In this document: piece after piece, positions 25,101-37,400 of the stretch | How positions within the stretch are numbered: position 1 is the stretch's first letter | Layout of the letters: each line of letters opens with the position of its first letter | Source of the DNA: Cyclina sinensis | Taxonomy: Eukaryota > Mollusca > Bivalvia > Venerida > Veneridae | Direction of reading: 5' to 3' | DNA length: 64,000 nt | NCBI GenBank assembly: GCA_012932295.1 | Contig: JAAONU010000009.1 | Coordinates: forward strand, 6,002,203 to 6,066,202 | Notes under the pieces: model-generated | Database searches by the model: none | What the model was told of the DNA's origin: nothing | What the model saw: the letters and a program-made list of their open reading frames with translations, nothing else | Program-made: the position numbers and the translations under genes

Positions 25101-26642
25101 TTCCATTTTCTTCTGTTTAAATTGGAATTTAAACGGAGTTGAGGTCACCTTACTAGTACTTGAAGGTTGTGGTGCAGCAGGCTGAGGTCTGGACAAGAAA
25201 CTAAAAAGAATATAATGAATGAATGAATAAATTTGCACTTGACAGAATCTAACATGATTTGATCTTATTAGAAGTGTGAGACAAATTATCACTACAATCA
25301 ATACATAAGACAAATTGCCCAAAGAAACGTTAGTCCATTATGGAGATCGAACCAACAAGTCTTGGATTATCTAGTGCTGGCTTTTAGTCGAAACTGCCCT
25401 AACCCAAGACTTTTCCAAGAAATAAGCTGAATTACAATGCTGTAAATATTCTGTGTCCAAACTATGTAATGTACAAAATGTCTGTGATCTATTCTCAAAA
25501 ACTGAACAGCAACTGTCCTGATAGTTAGTGGGAGCTCTTACTATTCCAGCTACATATACTTAGCAAAATCTTACACAAGTTTGATTCCCTTTTCTTATGG
25601 TTTTAAGGAATAAAATCAATATCAAAATTATTTCAACTAAATCTACATTACATGTGGTTCAAAACATATTTGGTAAGAATAATGGAATAATAAATGATGA
25701 TAATATTTCGAAATTACAAGTAATGATCATCATTTATGACATGAGGACCTTTTAACTTGGGTCCGTTTTGACATGATACGTCCAATGCTCTTACATCTAC
25801 CTCATTTAGATCATGAGAAATAATATAAAGTTTGTGTAGATTCAATATGTAATGTTCATGGGTAAAACAATTCATAAGAAATCATAAAAAGTATGAGTAG
25901 ATTCATTAAGAAGAAATATTTTCATGAAATAAATTTTAAACTGACAAACTCTTCAAATGCATGTGTAACACAAATTGTGTAACATATTCCTATATTTTCT
26001 TCTTATGTGTACTTAAATAATAAAGAACATGAAAGTTACAGTTTTAAAAATATATTACATGACAAAAAGCAGGTGTAGCCATGTGAAAAGGATATTCTAA
26101 TATATGACTGACTTCAATTGCCTGTTGCTTTTTTAATGAAAAAAGTTCGAAATAGGGTTTCAGTCATGACAGCTAGTATTCCTGTAGTTGTAAATGATCT
26201 ACACAAACCCTATTGCTTTATCTATTGTTTATAGGTGTACATTGTTACGAAACATCTGAGTACGAAACCTAATAAATCATCTTTCTACAAATTCATGTTT
26301 TATCTCATTTATCGTGTTTGTTACAGTTTGCATTTTTATACACCTTAAGATCCCTCACCGACAGTACAAACTGGACAACACAAACACATTACAAACTAAC
26401 AGTTGTAGCGAATACAAAATGTTGTCTTACTTGTCTAAGAGAGTTTTGGCAACATCAGCGTGAGTTTTTAACCCAGATTCGTTTTTGAACTTCATCCAAC
26501 GCTCAAATTGTGTCCCAATAGAGATTCTGTTTAAATTCGACTTCTTTACTCTTTCAGCTTTCCTTCTTTTCCTGGTCGATTCTGTTAGAGCAGGCCCTCT
26601 TCGTTTTCGTTTTTCAGGTGTAGCTTGTGTTTTGACATCCAT
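16112..26642 (-). CDS. Kolobok-superfamily transposase, intact 12-exon gene
   Basis: Catalyses cut-and-paste movement of the element. I place 12 exons on the minus strand: 26431-26642, 25057-25188, 24531-24689, 24088-24180, 23553-23853, 22971-23253, 22256-22492, 20953-21029, 20273-20377, 19773-19996, 18972-19136, 16112-16364. All have GT-AG borders and compatible phases, giving 2241 nt (746 residues plus stop). Residues 1-71 are very basic and end in IGTQFERWMKFKNESGLK; I see no THAP finger. An acidic stretch follows, with VCESGH at the exon 6 start. The catalytic region resembles Kolobok: GDGRNDSPG (Asp395), VVTDAH (Asp463), a HDIWHAAKNLGKK block (484-494) and NQHEW (Glu548) as probable third acid. 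The tail has YHRCFVKKSNRW. This copy has Asn441 where the others have Ile. The last intron is 2.6 kb, holds repeats, and contains the TTAA used for nested insertion. A CRE lies 22 bp before the ATG; an ATTAAA signal is at 16036-16041. Exon borders are my reading, not cDNA. Confidence 0.85.
16750..17420. repeat. AGGTCA-rich dispersed repeat in R inner region
   Basis: Four or more decayed units of about 120-130 bp. Each contains variants of 'ggaccaagcg', 'gaaaccattttgctgttcaaggtcac' split by changes, 'tgacctttgacctgg' and 'aggggtcatctactgg'. The units are oriented opposite to those in the L blocks. This type of unit is dispersed in bivalve genomes. Copies are at about 27800-28470 and 44020-44690. 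Confidence 0.65.
17430..17875. repeat. TCCG-rich hairpin repeat, inner R region
   Basis: Two diverged units of the tccggagcataactcc family, read on the minus strand, end in a (TCCG)n-like tract and a hairpin cccctccacctttggcgggg near 17840-17862. This is a dispersed repeat and not coding. Confidence 0.65.
17938..18410. repeat. 156-bp tandem repeat, three units spanning the insertion target
   Basis: Units start gataaaggggaataactct at 17938 and 18095 and gataaagcgg at 18251 (periods 157 and 156). Each runs through ggcaaggtagagttatt, cactgcactacctaccaatg and tagttttggagttat to ctccggacaaaatt. The TTAA used for nested insertion is at the unit 2/3 border, where only this border reads aagTTAAttt. 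Confidence 0.85.
18234..18257. other. Uninterrupted internal TTAA, the self-insertion target
   Basis: Sequence around 18244-18247 reads tttatcaagTTAAtttgata. The 20 bases centred on TTAA differ from their own reverse complement at only two positions. It is intact here, whereas at 10753/26974 and 34465/43193 the equivalent site is interrupted by a terminal repeat. It lies inside a 156-bp tandem repeat unit and inside the last transposase intron. Confidence 0.85.
18411..18890. repeat. Hairpin plus AGGTCA-rich dispersed repeats, inner L region
   Basis: A CGGACGGACGCACAG-type tract, a strong hairpin cccctccgcctttggcgggg (18464-18484), then AGGTCA-type units ending in atgccccctcattttcaat and its inverted partner near 18855-18888. 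Counterparts are at 10110-10620 (plus orientation) and 34630-35110. All of it is intronic to the transposase. Confidence 0.65.
19430..19495. repeat. Short TCCG/TATGCCCCC repeat fragment in a transposase intron
   Basis: Contains ggacatactgacggacgg and ctatatgcctccctttgg followed by gggcataaa, the end of the same bivalve-type dispersed repeat family. Counterparts are at 9503-9570 and 35650-35718. Confidence 0.6.
21545..22113. repeat. AGGTCA-rich dispersed repeat inside a transposase intron
   Basis: Between exons 7 and 8. It is bounded by gcatatgtgccccccta on one side and tgaagtgccccctcatct with gggggcatata on the other, with four internal units each carrying a tgaccttgacctttgacctg-like block. 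Counterparts are at 6886-7450 and 37767-38335. It is probably an older dispersed element captured by the ancestor of all copies, since every L block has it at the same place. Confidence 0.65.
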
Positions 26643-26664
26643 TTTCTTCGAATTCTCGTTCAGA

Positions 26665-26672
26665 TGACGTCA
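26665..26672. promoter_or_regulatory. CRE palindrome upstream of transposase
   Basis: TGACGTCA, within the longer palindrome AGATGACGTCATCT, ends 22 bp before the transposase ATG at 26642. The same site is at 3154-3161 and 42884-42891 in the other L blocks. It is the full consensus for CREB/ATF factors. Promoter activity is inferred from position. Confidence 0.6.
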
Positions 26673-26949
26673 TCTAGTTCTGCGTACTTCCGAAGTTTAC
26701 AGAGTATCGCGGACCGACTACGGAAACGCGTGCCGATGTCTAACGAACTGACTTCGGAAATTCTCGCTTATGAATTTTGTAAACACAATCAGTATTTTGA
26801 CATCCATCCGAAATACCAATTTGGGTTTTTCAATAAGTAATATCGAGACAAGTAACAGGCATTGGAAAATGAGACGTGTTCATTCTGTATCATTTCATGT
26901 TTGAAGCAATTTGTAAAATTTCCGTTGTCATTTTTGAAACGGAAAAATA

Positions 26950-26977
26950 ATGTTTTTGAGAATGAATGGGACTTTAA
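26950..26977 (-). repeat. L terminal inverted repeat plus TTAA (insertion junction)
   Basis: gaatgaatgggact ends at 26973, then TTAA 26974-26977, then the inner R sequence cttgataaattttgtccgg. Together with the junction at 10753 this gives a clean TTAA duplication around 10757-26973. Confidence 0.88.
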
Positions 26978-28856
26978 CTTGATAAATTTTGTCCGGAGCA
27001 TAACTCCAAAACTACTTGAGGGATTTTATTCAAACTTCATACACTGACAGAGCACATTGGTAGGTAGTGCAGTGTGCAAGAGCAATAACTCTACCTTGCC
27101 TATTTTTAGAGTTATTCCCCTTTATCAGAATTACTTGATAAATTTTGTCCGGAGTATAACTCCAAAACTACTTGAGGGATTTTATTCAAATTTCATACAC
27201 TGACAGAGCACATTGGTAGGTAGTGCAGTGTGCAAGTCCAATAACTCTACCTTGCCTATTTTTTAGAGTTATTCCCCTTTATCAGATTTACTTGTTTACA
27301 TTTTAAAAATCCCAGCATTTACATATATATCTAATTCTTGAATTCTTGAACTTATTATCCCCCCGCCAAAGGTGGAGGGGATATAAGAAAAGGTCTCTGT
27401 CCGTCCGTGCGTCCGTCCGTTCCAGTTTTGTCCGGAGCATAACTCCCAAAGTACTTGAGTGATTTTCTTCAAACTTCATATACTGAAAGAGCACATTTGG
27501 AGGAGGTGCAGTGTGAAAGAATAATAACTCTACCTTGCCTACTTTTAGAATTATTCCCCTTCATCAGATTTAATTGAAAAACTTTGTCCGAAGCATAACT
27601 CCAAAAGTGCTTGAGCGATTTTCTTCAAACTTAATACACTGACATAGCACATTGGTAGGAAGTGCAGTTTGCAAGAACAATAACTCTACCTTGCCTATTT
27701 TTTGTGGGATTTTCTTCAAACATTATTACATTGAGTGTTTGAAAGTACAACCCTCAGGTAGCTTCGTCCCGGCGGGGGGATTAACCATGTGTAACATGGC
27801 TCTTGTTCAAACTTAATATGTAAGTTGGTCAAGACTAGTACATGACCCTTATATTCTTTTTACCAGGTCAAAGTTCAAGGTCAGAGTGACCTTGAACAGC
27901 AAAAGGTTTCCAATCAATAACTATACAACCTTTGGTCCCATGTTCTTCAGACTTAGTGTGAAGGTTGGCCATAACCAGTAGATGACCCCAATAGCTTCTC
28001 ATGTCAAAGATTTAGGTAACGGTGACCTTGTACAGCAAAACAGTGTCCAAACAATTATTATAGAAAGCTCGGGTCCAGCTCCTCAAAACTTCATAAGTAG
28101 GTTGGTCATAACTAGATGACCCCGTAGTTCTTAAGGTTGTAAGGTCAAAGGTCAGTAGATGACAACTGCTGTTTTTCAGGTCATTTGGTTAAAAGGTCAA
28201 TGGTCACAGCGACTTTGAAAAGCAAAATGGTTTAGAATGAATAAATGTAAAACGCTTTGGCCCATGTTCCTCAAACTTTGTATTTAAGTTGTTCATGACT
28301 TGTACATGAATTCTTAAGTTTTTCGGGTCACCAGGTCAAAGTTCATGGTCCTTGAATAGCAAAATGGTTTCAGATTAACAACAATTGAACGCTTGGTCCC
28401 AGCTTCTCAAAACTTGATGGCTGTCTCTAGGGACAGACATCTCTTGTTCGCTTTGTTCCTTTCTTCACAAATTTTGAACAACTATTGTTGCTTGAACTAA
28501 ATGTATGATCTTTGTAACACTACCAGATGGAAGTATTACTCAAGTACACAGGAACATTTGTCAACACTCAAAATCTTCTAACATTTGCATTGTGCCTCTA
28601 CAGTCCATGGCCATAATATTTTGACAGACTTTTGAAGCTACATGTGTAGAAGAATGAGCTGTGGAACATGTTTACAGTTTTCAAGGCAAATTTTGTTGGA
28701 AACCTTTGTTGTCCTAATCAGACAACCTAGATTTTATAGCAGCAACTATTCAGTTTGTTTGGGATAAAGAGTACTAAAGGAAATCACGGACTGAGGGGAA
28801 TATCAACCATCATGTACTTTTAATATATTAGTAAGCAATGATATTTTTTCTTACAG

Positions 28857-29109
28857 GTACAATAGATGCTTTGTGAAGAAAAGCAACAGATGGTCAGTCT
28901 TTCCAGAAAAAGAGAAGAAAGACTATGGATATGTGAAGCATCTGAAAAGGAGAGCATTAATATTGAGATTGGAGGACAAGATTGGAATGAAAAGGAGAGA
29001 ACTGGAGGCAGATGACCCTAGAAGAATAGCAACCCATCTTGCCCCTGTAGAGCCCATTTCAACAAAACAGCTGGTTGAAGAGAAGAAGTCCAGATTTGAG
29101 ACTAAATGA
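28857..29109 (+). pseudogene. Orphan terminal exon of transposase (block 4)
   Basis: Equivalent to exon 12 of the intact gene: cttacag acceptor, then a frame ending FETK and stop. It has one private change, YNRC where the other copies have YHRC. The exons that should precede it are not adjacent: the nearest upstream sequence is the outer end of an L block in the opposite orientation. It could only be used by very long splicing from block 1 (exon 11 at 10028). Confidence 0.8.
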
Positions 29110-31957
29110 GCTTTCCTTGTAAAGATTAGAATGACTGATACTTCATAGTTGTAAAGGTCAATGTCACCTTTATATAGACATTAAAGAGAATTTTCGATGA
29201 GTAACTTGTGTGCTATTTTAATAAGACCTTTAAACCTATATCATGATAGGCCTCTTAGTTAATTGTTCAAGGTCATCATTACTTTAAAGTTGAACACGGG
29301 TTGCAGTCTGCAACTTGAAAAATACATGACCCAGTTTTTAAATTTTATTTGGTTAACTTCGCTGAGTACATGTCCCCTTTAATTTTCCATGGCTTTATTC
29401 TCTATTGTGGTGCAACATAGGTTTGACAACAAAAAACGTCAAGTTCTTATTTCTGGGGGCCAAGATCACAATGTTGTCTGACCGCTTTGTGGCATATCTT
29501 GGCTTAGTGCACCTCCAGAATGTTTCACTTGCAATTATCCATGGTTTTAACTTTTGTTTAGATTATTTCTCCTGCCATCAGGTAGCTTAAGGGATTGACA
29601 CTGCTGAGTATAACTACGGTATTGGTTTGTTGAAAACTTTAGTACCATTTTACTCGGGGGTTTATTAGGACGAATTTTTAACCACAACTGTTCATTCTGA
29701 AATCTGTAATTGTACAAAATACCCTTAATAAAATGACATTATATTCACTGTGAGGACATTTCCCAAAAACGGTGCCTTTGCAAAGGAGACTGTCATGGTA
29801 GAAGTGATATACACTGTTGACTGATATTTAGTACACTTTGATGCTGATGTAGGGGCAGAGGTTCCATGCTCAAAGGCAGCAGGTTAGAATCATCTTGCCA
29901 GATTAAATCCAAGACCCTCTATTTACTTCCAAGCACTGGTAAAAATACATGAACAAAATTATTTGAGAGAAATAAAATACATGTACTTTAGCTTGGGATG
30001 GAATTAAAAACAAATGAAAAGTTAAATAATTAAGTTTTCTTTATTATGCATCTTCTTTTTCTCATACAAAATAACTATGTATAAGCTATTTATGTTTTAC
30101 TTTTGTGTCGTTGTTAATAAGATCAATTACCCACTTATATGAAAATGAACCTTTTATTGATATAGTGATTATTATTATATGTGCTTTACTGAATGTTTGA
30201 AAGAGAAAAGATGATTCTGATTAAAATCATTTAGTTTAGCAAACCTGCTTACTTTACAAAGCCATACATATATATCATCAAGATTACATGAAAGCAAATT
30301 GCATGAATTTATTTTTCTGTGTGACTTCAATTAACAGTTTTAAATGACAACTAAACAGATAGAAATATAAAAAGTGGCAGTTCTCTGTAACTGAACATCA
30401 TGCTGTAGTATGGCATCTAATAAAATACAAAAGGGTCATGATGTCATAATATAATGTTGTTCTTAGCATAAATTGATGTGTTCATATTTGTTCAATAAAA
30501 TATTACTAACCCCAGTACTCAAATGTTTATATTGTGTTTACAAGATTATTCATTTGACCTTTGTTTATTGAAAACGCCCATATTTGACCATGACCTAAAA
30601 GCACTAAGAAGAACATTCTATATAATTTAAACAAAGGTTGGATGCAGAAGATTGGCACCATTGTACAATACAGTTGCTTTTTATGACTTGGTCCTGTGAG
30701 CTTATTCTGAACCCAGATTGCTAATACTTGAACATAACCTGAAACTGATCAAAATAAACATATCAACTAAAAATATAAAAGATTATATGCAAAATTTGGC
30801 TTTGTTAATTATGAAAGGTGAGAAAATGGACCTTAACAAAAAGGTAACCAATGCCGAGAGAGCAATGGCAATAATTTCACTTTTTTCTGCAAAATGTGGA
30901 GCTAAAAATAAAAAAATAGCTCTTTAAGGAATTGTTATAATATTCCTGACATCATAGTTAAATTTAGCTTTGTGAAAGGCACATTTTCTACTTGATCTGC
31001 ATGAAAGAAAGTACTGCATCAAAACAAAATAATTTTGGTGAACAATGAACAAAATAAACATTTTTATATAAGCGACTAGCTTTCAATGTAATAATTTTTG
31101 ATAGATCATAGATAAAAATAAGTTAGCTTTCTGACAGGCATATTTTTAACATAAATGTCATGTAATGCAACGTTACAAACTCGCATGAAAACAGAAAACA
31201 ACTCTGGTAGTGAACAAAACTAAACCTATATCCATGTTCGACATTGTGTGACTCACTTTCGGTGTGATAATTTTCTTGTCTACCTGATCATTGTGCTGAT
31301 GACCTTCATTTGAATTACTAGAACTTTAACAAAACTTTCCCCTAACACAAAAAAGACTTTTCTTTCAATCAAGATACTTTTCCACTTCTCTCACAGAACA
31401 GATATAAAATCTGGTAAAGACTATATAAACAATAGGGTCACACTGATGCTTTTACACTGGTGACCTACTTTTTGACCCTGCTAGATGACCCACTTTAAAC
31501 ATGACACAGATAACATTAAGACATATGCTCTAGTATTTTTTTTATTAAGTTGGGCAAATATGTGCCTTTCAGAAAATAATGACATTTTTCTATGGTATCA
31601 ATTGACCTAGTTACTGCACTCCAGATATGCTAAAGGTATTTTCATTTTAATTTGGAAATTTTTCTTAGTTTAATTTCAAAAACTACATATGTTTCTACCA
31701 GGCTTAAAGAAAAGCTGAAAAAACTTTAACTGGGGTTCAAATAATGGACAATTACATGTAGTAAAATGAAATTGAGGGGGTAAATGTTTTGATAGGAATG
31801 TCTTATTATTCTGGTGCCTTTCAATGACAAGAAATGTCAATGTCTAAGTTTCAATGCCCTCTAAACTAAAACAACAAGAATGTCAAAATACATAAAACTT
31901 ATTTTTATTAATATGTGCACTATCTGGAGGGCAGTAACCAAATCACTTGTAAACTTT

Positions 31958-34155
31958 TTAAACTAATCTTGAAGGTACAAAACCAGTGTATTGCCCGAAA
32001 GCATCTGGGTACTTGTCCCTTATCTTCCAAACACTGCAGGAGGGAATAACCCTCCTGTCACCCACACTCAGGCGTCCATGTTGCCACAACACAAACTGTC
32101 TGTAAGCAGCATGTCTGTTGGCTTTCTTAAAGTCAGCTTCGTCATCAAAAACGAGAATGTCTTTCCTATACATTCTCTGGAGAGCCAGCACAGCCTCATC
32201 CAGAATGAGAACTCGGAAATCCTGGAAGGAACAATACATAATTTTGTTGATAGGCAAACACCCCCTTATCATAAATTTAATTTTTGTCATTGACTTGACA
32301 CCTTTCAAGTAATGGGTTCTCTTTTTATTAATGTCTAGTTTTATTACTATCAAAAAACTCAACAACCTAAACAACTGCAAAGCTGCTTTTGGAAAGGGCA
32401 TCTGATAAGCTAAATATTTAGTCCATTTACCTCTGTTCAGCTGTCTGAATTAAACATTCTTCAGTGTTGAGATTTACTTGTTCTTCACTTTTTAAATATC
32501 AATGAGGTAGAGTATAACATGCAACCTCCCTACATGTGGCCACAAACTAAGTTAACTGATATTAATGATCATACAAAGAAAATCATTTGAATGAAAACAT
32601 AATAGCTTTTGCAGTGTTGTTAGTTGGTATTGCCTTACAACAAAAGTACCACTGGGAATAATATAAAATACTTACTGGTAATAATGAGACACAGTGCTCT
32701 GGCATCATGCCACAACAAAGTCTCTCAGCCTGTGTTGGCATCTCTCTGCAGTGACTGCAGATGCACCACTCTGGTGCCTCCTGCCCGGCTGGTGGATGGA
32801 AACCACCTGATTGAATCTCTTGAGGCTCAAAAACATCAAGAATTAAGGAAGGGCTTTTCTCCATTGCCTCGACAAGCAAATCCCTCATCCTGTCTACTGA
32901 CATGTCTTCCAAAGCATTCTGAAAAAAAAATGATTGTGTGAATTATGTGTGTAAAACATTACAATTTATGTATCAAAGTTGGCAGTTTCTAAAGATGTCA
33001 GTCTAGTTCTGGCATTTCACAGGATCACGGATTAAACAAACTGTGAGTGGGATTGATTTCACAGAAATAATGTGTTACATATGAAAGAAACTTTGTATCT
33101 ATGATTACTTTACTCTATTAGAAAAAATTACCCTGAAACGTTCCTTTCTTGTCTCTAGAATATGAAGGGCCTCATCCGCCCTATTCTTTCCCCCCACTCC
33201 TAACTGCCCACGTCCTCTGCCTCTAGCCCTTCCTTTCCCCTTTCCTTGACCTCTACCTCTTGCCTGACTTGATGCTCTCCCCTTGCCTCTACCTCTGTAA
33301 CCCCTTCCTCTTGGACTGGGAGACCCTCTGGCTGGCAGACTAGAGATATCTGATGAAGGTGAAGACTGAAGAAAAAACATTCTTTTAGTAATTTGGAAGT
33401 ATTGTACACAATATCTAGAAACCAGTAAAATGCTTCTAACTTTACTTATGTGCAGCATGTGAACAGTCATTTTAAGACAAAAAATACTATTCAACTGCAC
33501 ATTATTCCCAGTAACCATATTATGATAAAATGTCAATGAAGACTAAAGGGCTGCACTATTTTTATTCAATACTTACTTGTTCAGCTTTCACCAATTGCTT
33601 CAGAATAGTTTCTATTGATACCATTTTTTTAAATGTTTCCGACTGTTTAGGCACTTTAACTTAAGAACTGCACATTGGACAAGTAAAGCTATGACATATC
33701 AGCATTGACTACTGTTGACAGTTGATACACAATGCAAAGTTGCATCACCAGGTCAACTCTCAGCAGGGTCTTTCTTTGAAAGACCAAAGAAAAACCCTGC
33801 TCTCAGTCAAATTTCGTCATTCTTTAAAAAAATGAATAAAAACAGATTTATTTTTGAAAGTTCAGCTTCATATCCTTCATATCGAAAAGTGTCACTCTGT
33901 GTTATTCCGAACACTTGTCGTGTACTGACTACTGTACGTTATACCTTGAATTTGAAGAAGAAATTATTTGACAGATGGTGAGGTAATTTGCGCAGCTTCA
34001 GTTTTTCTGAAATTGTCAACGCAATTACCTCTCGTTGCGTTATGCCCTCATGTCTGTTAATTCATCGACTTTGTAATAACTTACACAAACCATACTTCAA
34101 TTAAATGACTGAGAAACATATCTGTAAAATTTCTTACCGACGCAGTGGTAGACAT
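31958..34155 (-). CDS. P2X7 ballast-domain protein, second copy
   Basis: Exons 34138-34155, 33577-33642, 33132-33365, 32676-32918 and 32221... to the stop at 31958 (last exon 31958-32221). The predicted protein reads the same as the 11066-13263 copy wherever I compared it, with all Cys and IPSC/GQYTGF motifs kept and no frame break. The CRE is at 34185-34192. Nothing in this copy looks disabled although its transposon unit is rearranged. Confidence 0.78.
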
Positions 34156-34468
34156 TTTGTTGTTGTTTCAGAAAGTGTGTAGTTTGACGTCATCATTTCC
34201 TGCGGTTTAATCCGATAGCGAAAACATACGGAGAGTCTACGGAAAACTCCGTAAAAATGCCGAATGTACATTCGGAATATACATGAGCGTGTTGTTTTGT
34301 AAACAATGATGAGAAGTTTACCAATAATTCTTTCGCATCCATGGCGTTTTTGAACGTTTTTCCCTCGTGATAATATGCATAATACATAATTACATAAATC
34401 TGTTACACATACTTGACTTTCCTTTCGAAAACAAATATTGATGTTGCTGAGGCTTAATGGGACTTTAA

Positions 34469-37400
34469 TTTGATAAAGCGGAATAACTCTAAAAAAAGGC
34501 AAGGTAGAGTTATTGCACTTTCACACTGCACTACCTACCAATGTGCTCTGTCAGTGTATGAAGTTTGAATAAAATCCCTCAAGTAGTTTTGGAGTTATGC
34601 TCCGGACAAAATTGTTTCGGACGGACGGACGCACAGATGCACGGACACACGGACGCACAGACGGACGAAGGGCATTTCTAATATCCCCTCCGCCTTTGGC
34701 GGGGGGATAACAACCTGGGACCCCAGTTTATATAGTTACTGATTGGAAACTTTTTTGCTTTTCAAGGACTCTGTGACCTTTGACTTGGTGACGTGATAAA
34801 CTACAGGGGTCATCTATTGGTCATGACCAACCTACTTTCTAAGTTTAAACAAACAACCTGGATCCAAGGGTTATGTAGTTTTTGATTGGAAACCGTTTTG
34901 CTATTCAAGGTCAATATGACCTTGACCTTTGACCTGGTCACCTGAAAAACAACAGGGGTCATCTGATGGTCATGACCAACCTACATACCTAGACTGAGGA
35001 AGGTGGGTCAAAGGGTTCTGTAGATATTGATCATAAACCAAAGTGTCTGACCGACCAACCGTAATTTGCCAAACTATATGCCCCCTCATTTTCAATGGGG
35101 GGCATAAAAACAAATGCTGTGCCAAAATTTGGGAAAATATATTACATATATTAACTGAATTCGTGGAAGGTTTCTATATTCTCTGTATATACCTGATTTC
35201 TCCATCCTTGTTTCTTTTCAGTGGTCTGTCTACATGATAGTTGTGGTCAATGGCAGCCAGTCTATTTCGTATCTTGTAAACGGGTGGGGAATATGCAAAT
35301 CTTTTTGCGCAATACATCAGAATAAGCTGATGAAAAACCTCAAGTTCTGAAGTACTTCTGAAAGTGGTATAAAATAAACCAGTAATGTTACTGAGCATCA
35401 AAGAAATCAGAACATCTGAATTAAAATTTGTTTTTCCAGTTTTACTTCCGGTACTACTTTCATCAGAAAGAAACAAGAACTGTCACAGTAAGATGAAAAT
35501 TCCCCCGAAAGTGGTGCTTTCATCTGAGAACCAGTCATTCAGGGGTCAAGTTCAAATAAATATAGGTCAGTGGGAAGGCCTTGTCCAAAGGTGTGTGGTG
35601 TCCTAGTATGAAGTAAATGTACTTACTAATAAGAAAGTTATTGCAAATGTTAAAGTTTTCGGACATACTGACGGACGGACAGTTCAAAAACTATATGCCT
35701 CCCTTTGGGGGCATAAAAAATACAGACATTCTGTAATGAAACAAACAAGATTTACAAATAGGGTTGATTCTATACAACAGGAGCTATCCATATAACTGCA
35801 CAATTGTATATTCATATTTGTTGATGTTATAATTTGAGCCAGTGACTGAAAGAAAGATACTTAAATTGCAACCAATAATCAGATAACAAGGGCCTTGAGT
35901 CATGACTAAGAAATATTATGGAGGCTCACACATCCATCAAATAAAAAGACTGGGCCCTTCTCTCTCATTTTTTTAAATTGAAGAGCAAAAATACCTGAAG
36001 TTCAAATAGTAATGGACCTTTCCAAGTAATCTTTTATCAAGCATAACTGCTTGAAGTTTCTCCAGAACCTTTTTGTCCTCAGATGGGGATAACCACTGTT
36101 TGCTTCTCTCTTCTTCTGGATCAAGTGGGTCATGTAAACACTGATTGATGCCAGTACCATGTGACAATACCCATTCGTGCTGGTTGGTAATGTGATGAAG
36201 CAGACTACGCCATATGCACTGAAAAGGATATGCTTCTTAGTAAACAAGTCATTATTTATGATTTACCATGAACACCTGACAAAAATTGATCTTTGATCTA
36301 CTTGTTGTTACAATCCCATCAGTGACTGACATTTCATTCACCTGATTTTGTAAAAAATATTTACTACCATTTAACTTACAAACTTAATAACACTGGATGG
36401 TAGTTTTAAGTAAAAAGAAGTGAATGATACAGTACTTGCTTCTAAGTGTAACATGCTTTCATAGAACTTTTACTGAAAAAAAGACATAACCTACCATGAA
36501 CTCTAGATAGTTTGTGGCCTTGCTGCAAGAGAACCAGAAGTGATTCAGAATATCACGCTGCCAGTTGACCAGAATTCTGTTCTCCTTTTTCTGGGCAACC
36601 TGAAAAAAGTATTTCACAACCCCTCAGGTTCTCATTTTTGTTGACTGTTTGAAGTGTCTTTTTCAATAACTCATTATATAAATATATGTTCTAATTTCCT
36701 CTGTACTTTTTGGCTTTGTAGGTAGGCTGTGTTTTCTGACTGTAGCTATTCCTGAGATGCCTTTTTCATTTTTTTCTTCTTACACTAACTAAGTTATGGT
36801 TAATGCTTGGCATTTAGAATGGACCTTTTGAGCTGTTGACTATGATCAGATCACAGCTATACAGAAGCAATAGAATATGTTCTAAATGTTCTTTCTGAGA
36901 CCAGGTCAATCTAATTGTGTACTGATTTATATGGCAATGTCTTTACTAACCCCATTTCATTCTTATGAAAAAATGAAAAAGTTGTGGCATGTCTGCAGAA
37001 GAAACACATTACATCTGAACATTAATAATCCACATAAATCTTGTAGATAACACTTCAATAGGGGTTGAGATAAAACCAGCAATTTTCTTTTTATAATTGT
37101 AAAAACACAAGTATCCCAAAATTCATGTTTAATATTTATATATTCTTGTAAATAGAGAAAACCAAGAAAAATACCTTCATTATTTTCTTCCCTAGGTTTT
37201 TGGCTGCATGCCAAATGTCATGTGAATGTTTGATGTGTCCATAAGTTGACTCTGAAAATGAAACAACTAAACCCATTTATTACAACAACTACTACTGTGT
37301 CAAGAATTTTTTTAGAAATTTATATTATAAATCAACTGATAGTAAATTTCCAATTTATTCTGGATAATGCTAGTATTCTGTACAAAAACAGCATGAAAGT

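Larger units (their letters stand above)
10757..26973 (-). mobile_element. Apparently complete two-gene Kolobok transposon, 16.2 kb
   Basis: The left end reads AGTCCCATTAAGCCTCAGC and the right end is the reverse complement of AGTCCCATTCATTCTCAA. TTAA lies directly outside both (10753-10756 and 26974-26977). It carries a full transposase gene (minus strand, 26642 to 16112) and a second gene (plus strand, 11066 to 13263), arranged tail to tail with a 2.8-kb AT-rich spacer. Joining the sequence on either side gives ctttatcaaaTTAActtg, the same as the uninterrupted site found inside this copy at 18235-18257. The inserted copy therefore has a matching empty site. It may itself be a recombinant of two insertions (see findings), but all parts expected for mobility are present. 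The strand given follows the transposase. Confidence 0.85.
18248..26973 (-). mobile_element. L half of inner Kolobok copy (block 3)
   Basis: Full-length transposase half, 8.7 kb, joined at its inner end (TTAA 18244-18247) to R block 10757-18243 exactly as in an uninterrupted element. Private differences from both other L blocks include Ile to Asn at transposase residue 441, CCA for CCT in exon 3, and a longer G run near 22525-22540. Confidence 0.85.
26978..34464 (-). mobile_element. R half of Kolobok (block 4), minus orientation
   Basis: Reverse complement of 10757-18243. Its inner end starts ACTTGATAAATTTTGTCC style sequence right after TTAA 26974-26977. Its outer terminal repeat ends at 34464, followed by TTAA 34465-34468. 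It contains an orphan terminal transposase exon on the plus strand (28857-29109) and an intact second gene on the minus strand (31958-34155). Confidence 0.88.

Noticed and set aside
26648..26840. Open frame on the plus strand next to the transposase start (MTSSSSAYFRSLQSIADRLR)
   Set aside because: It overlaps the transposase promoter and first exon in antisense and has no splice context or recognisable domain. The same frame appears in the other L blocks only because they are copies.
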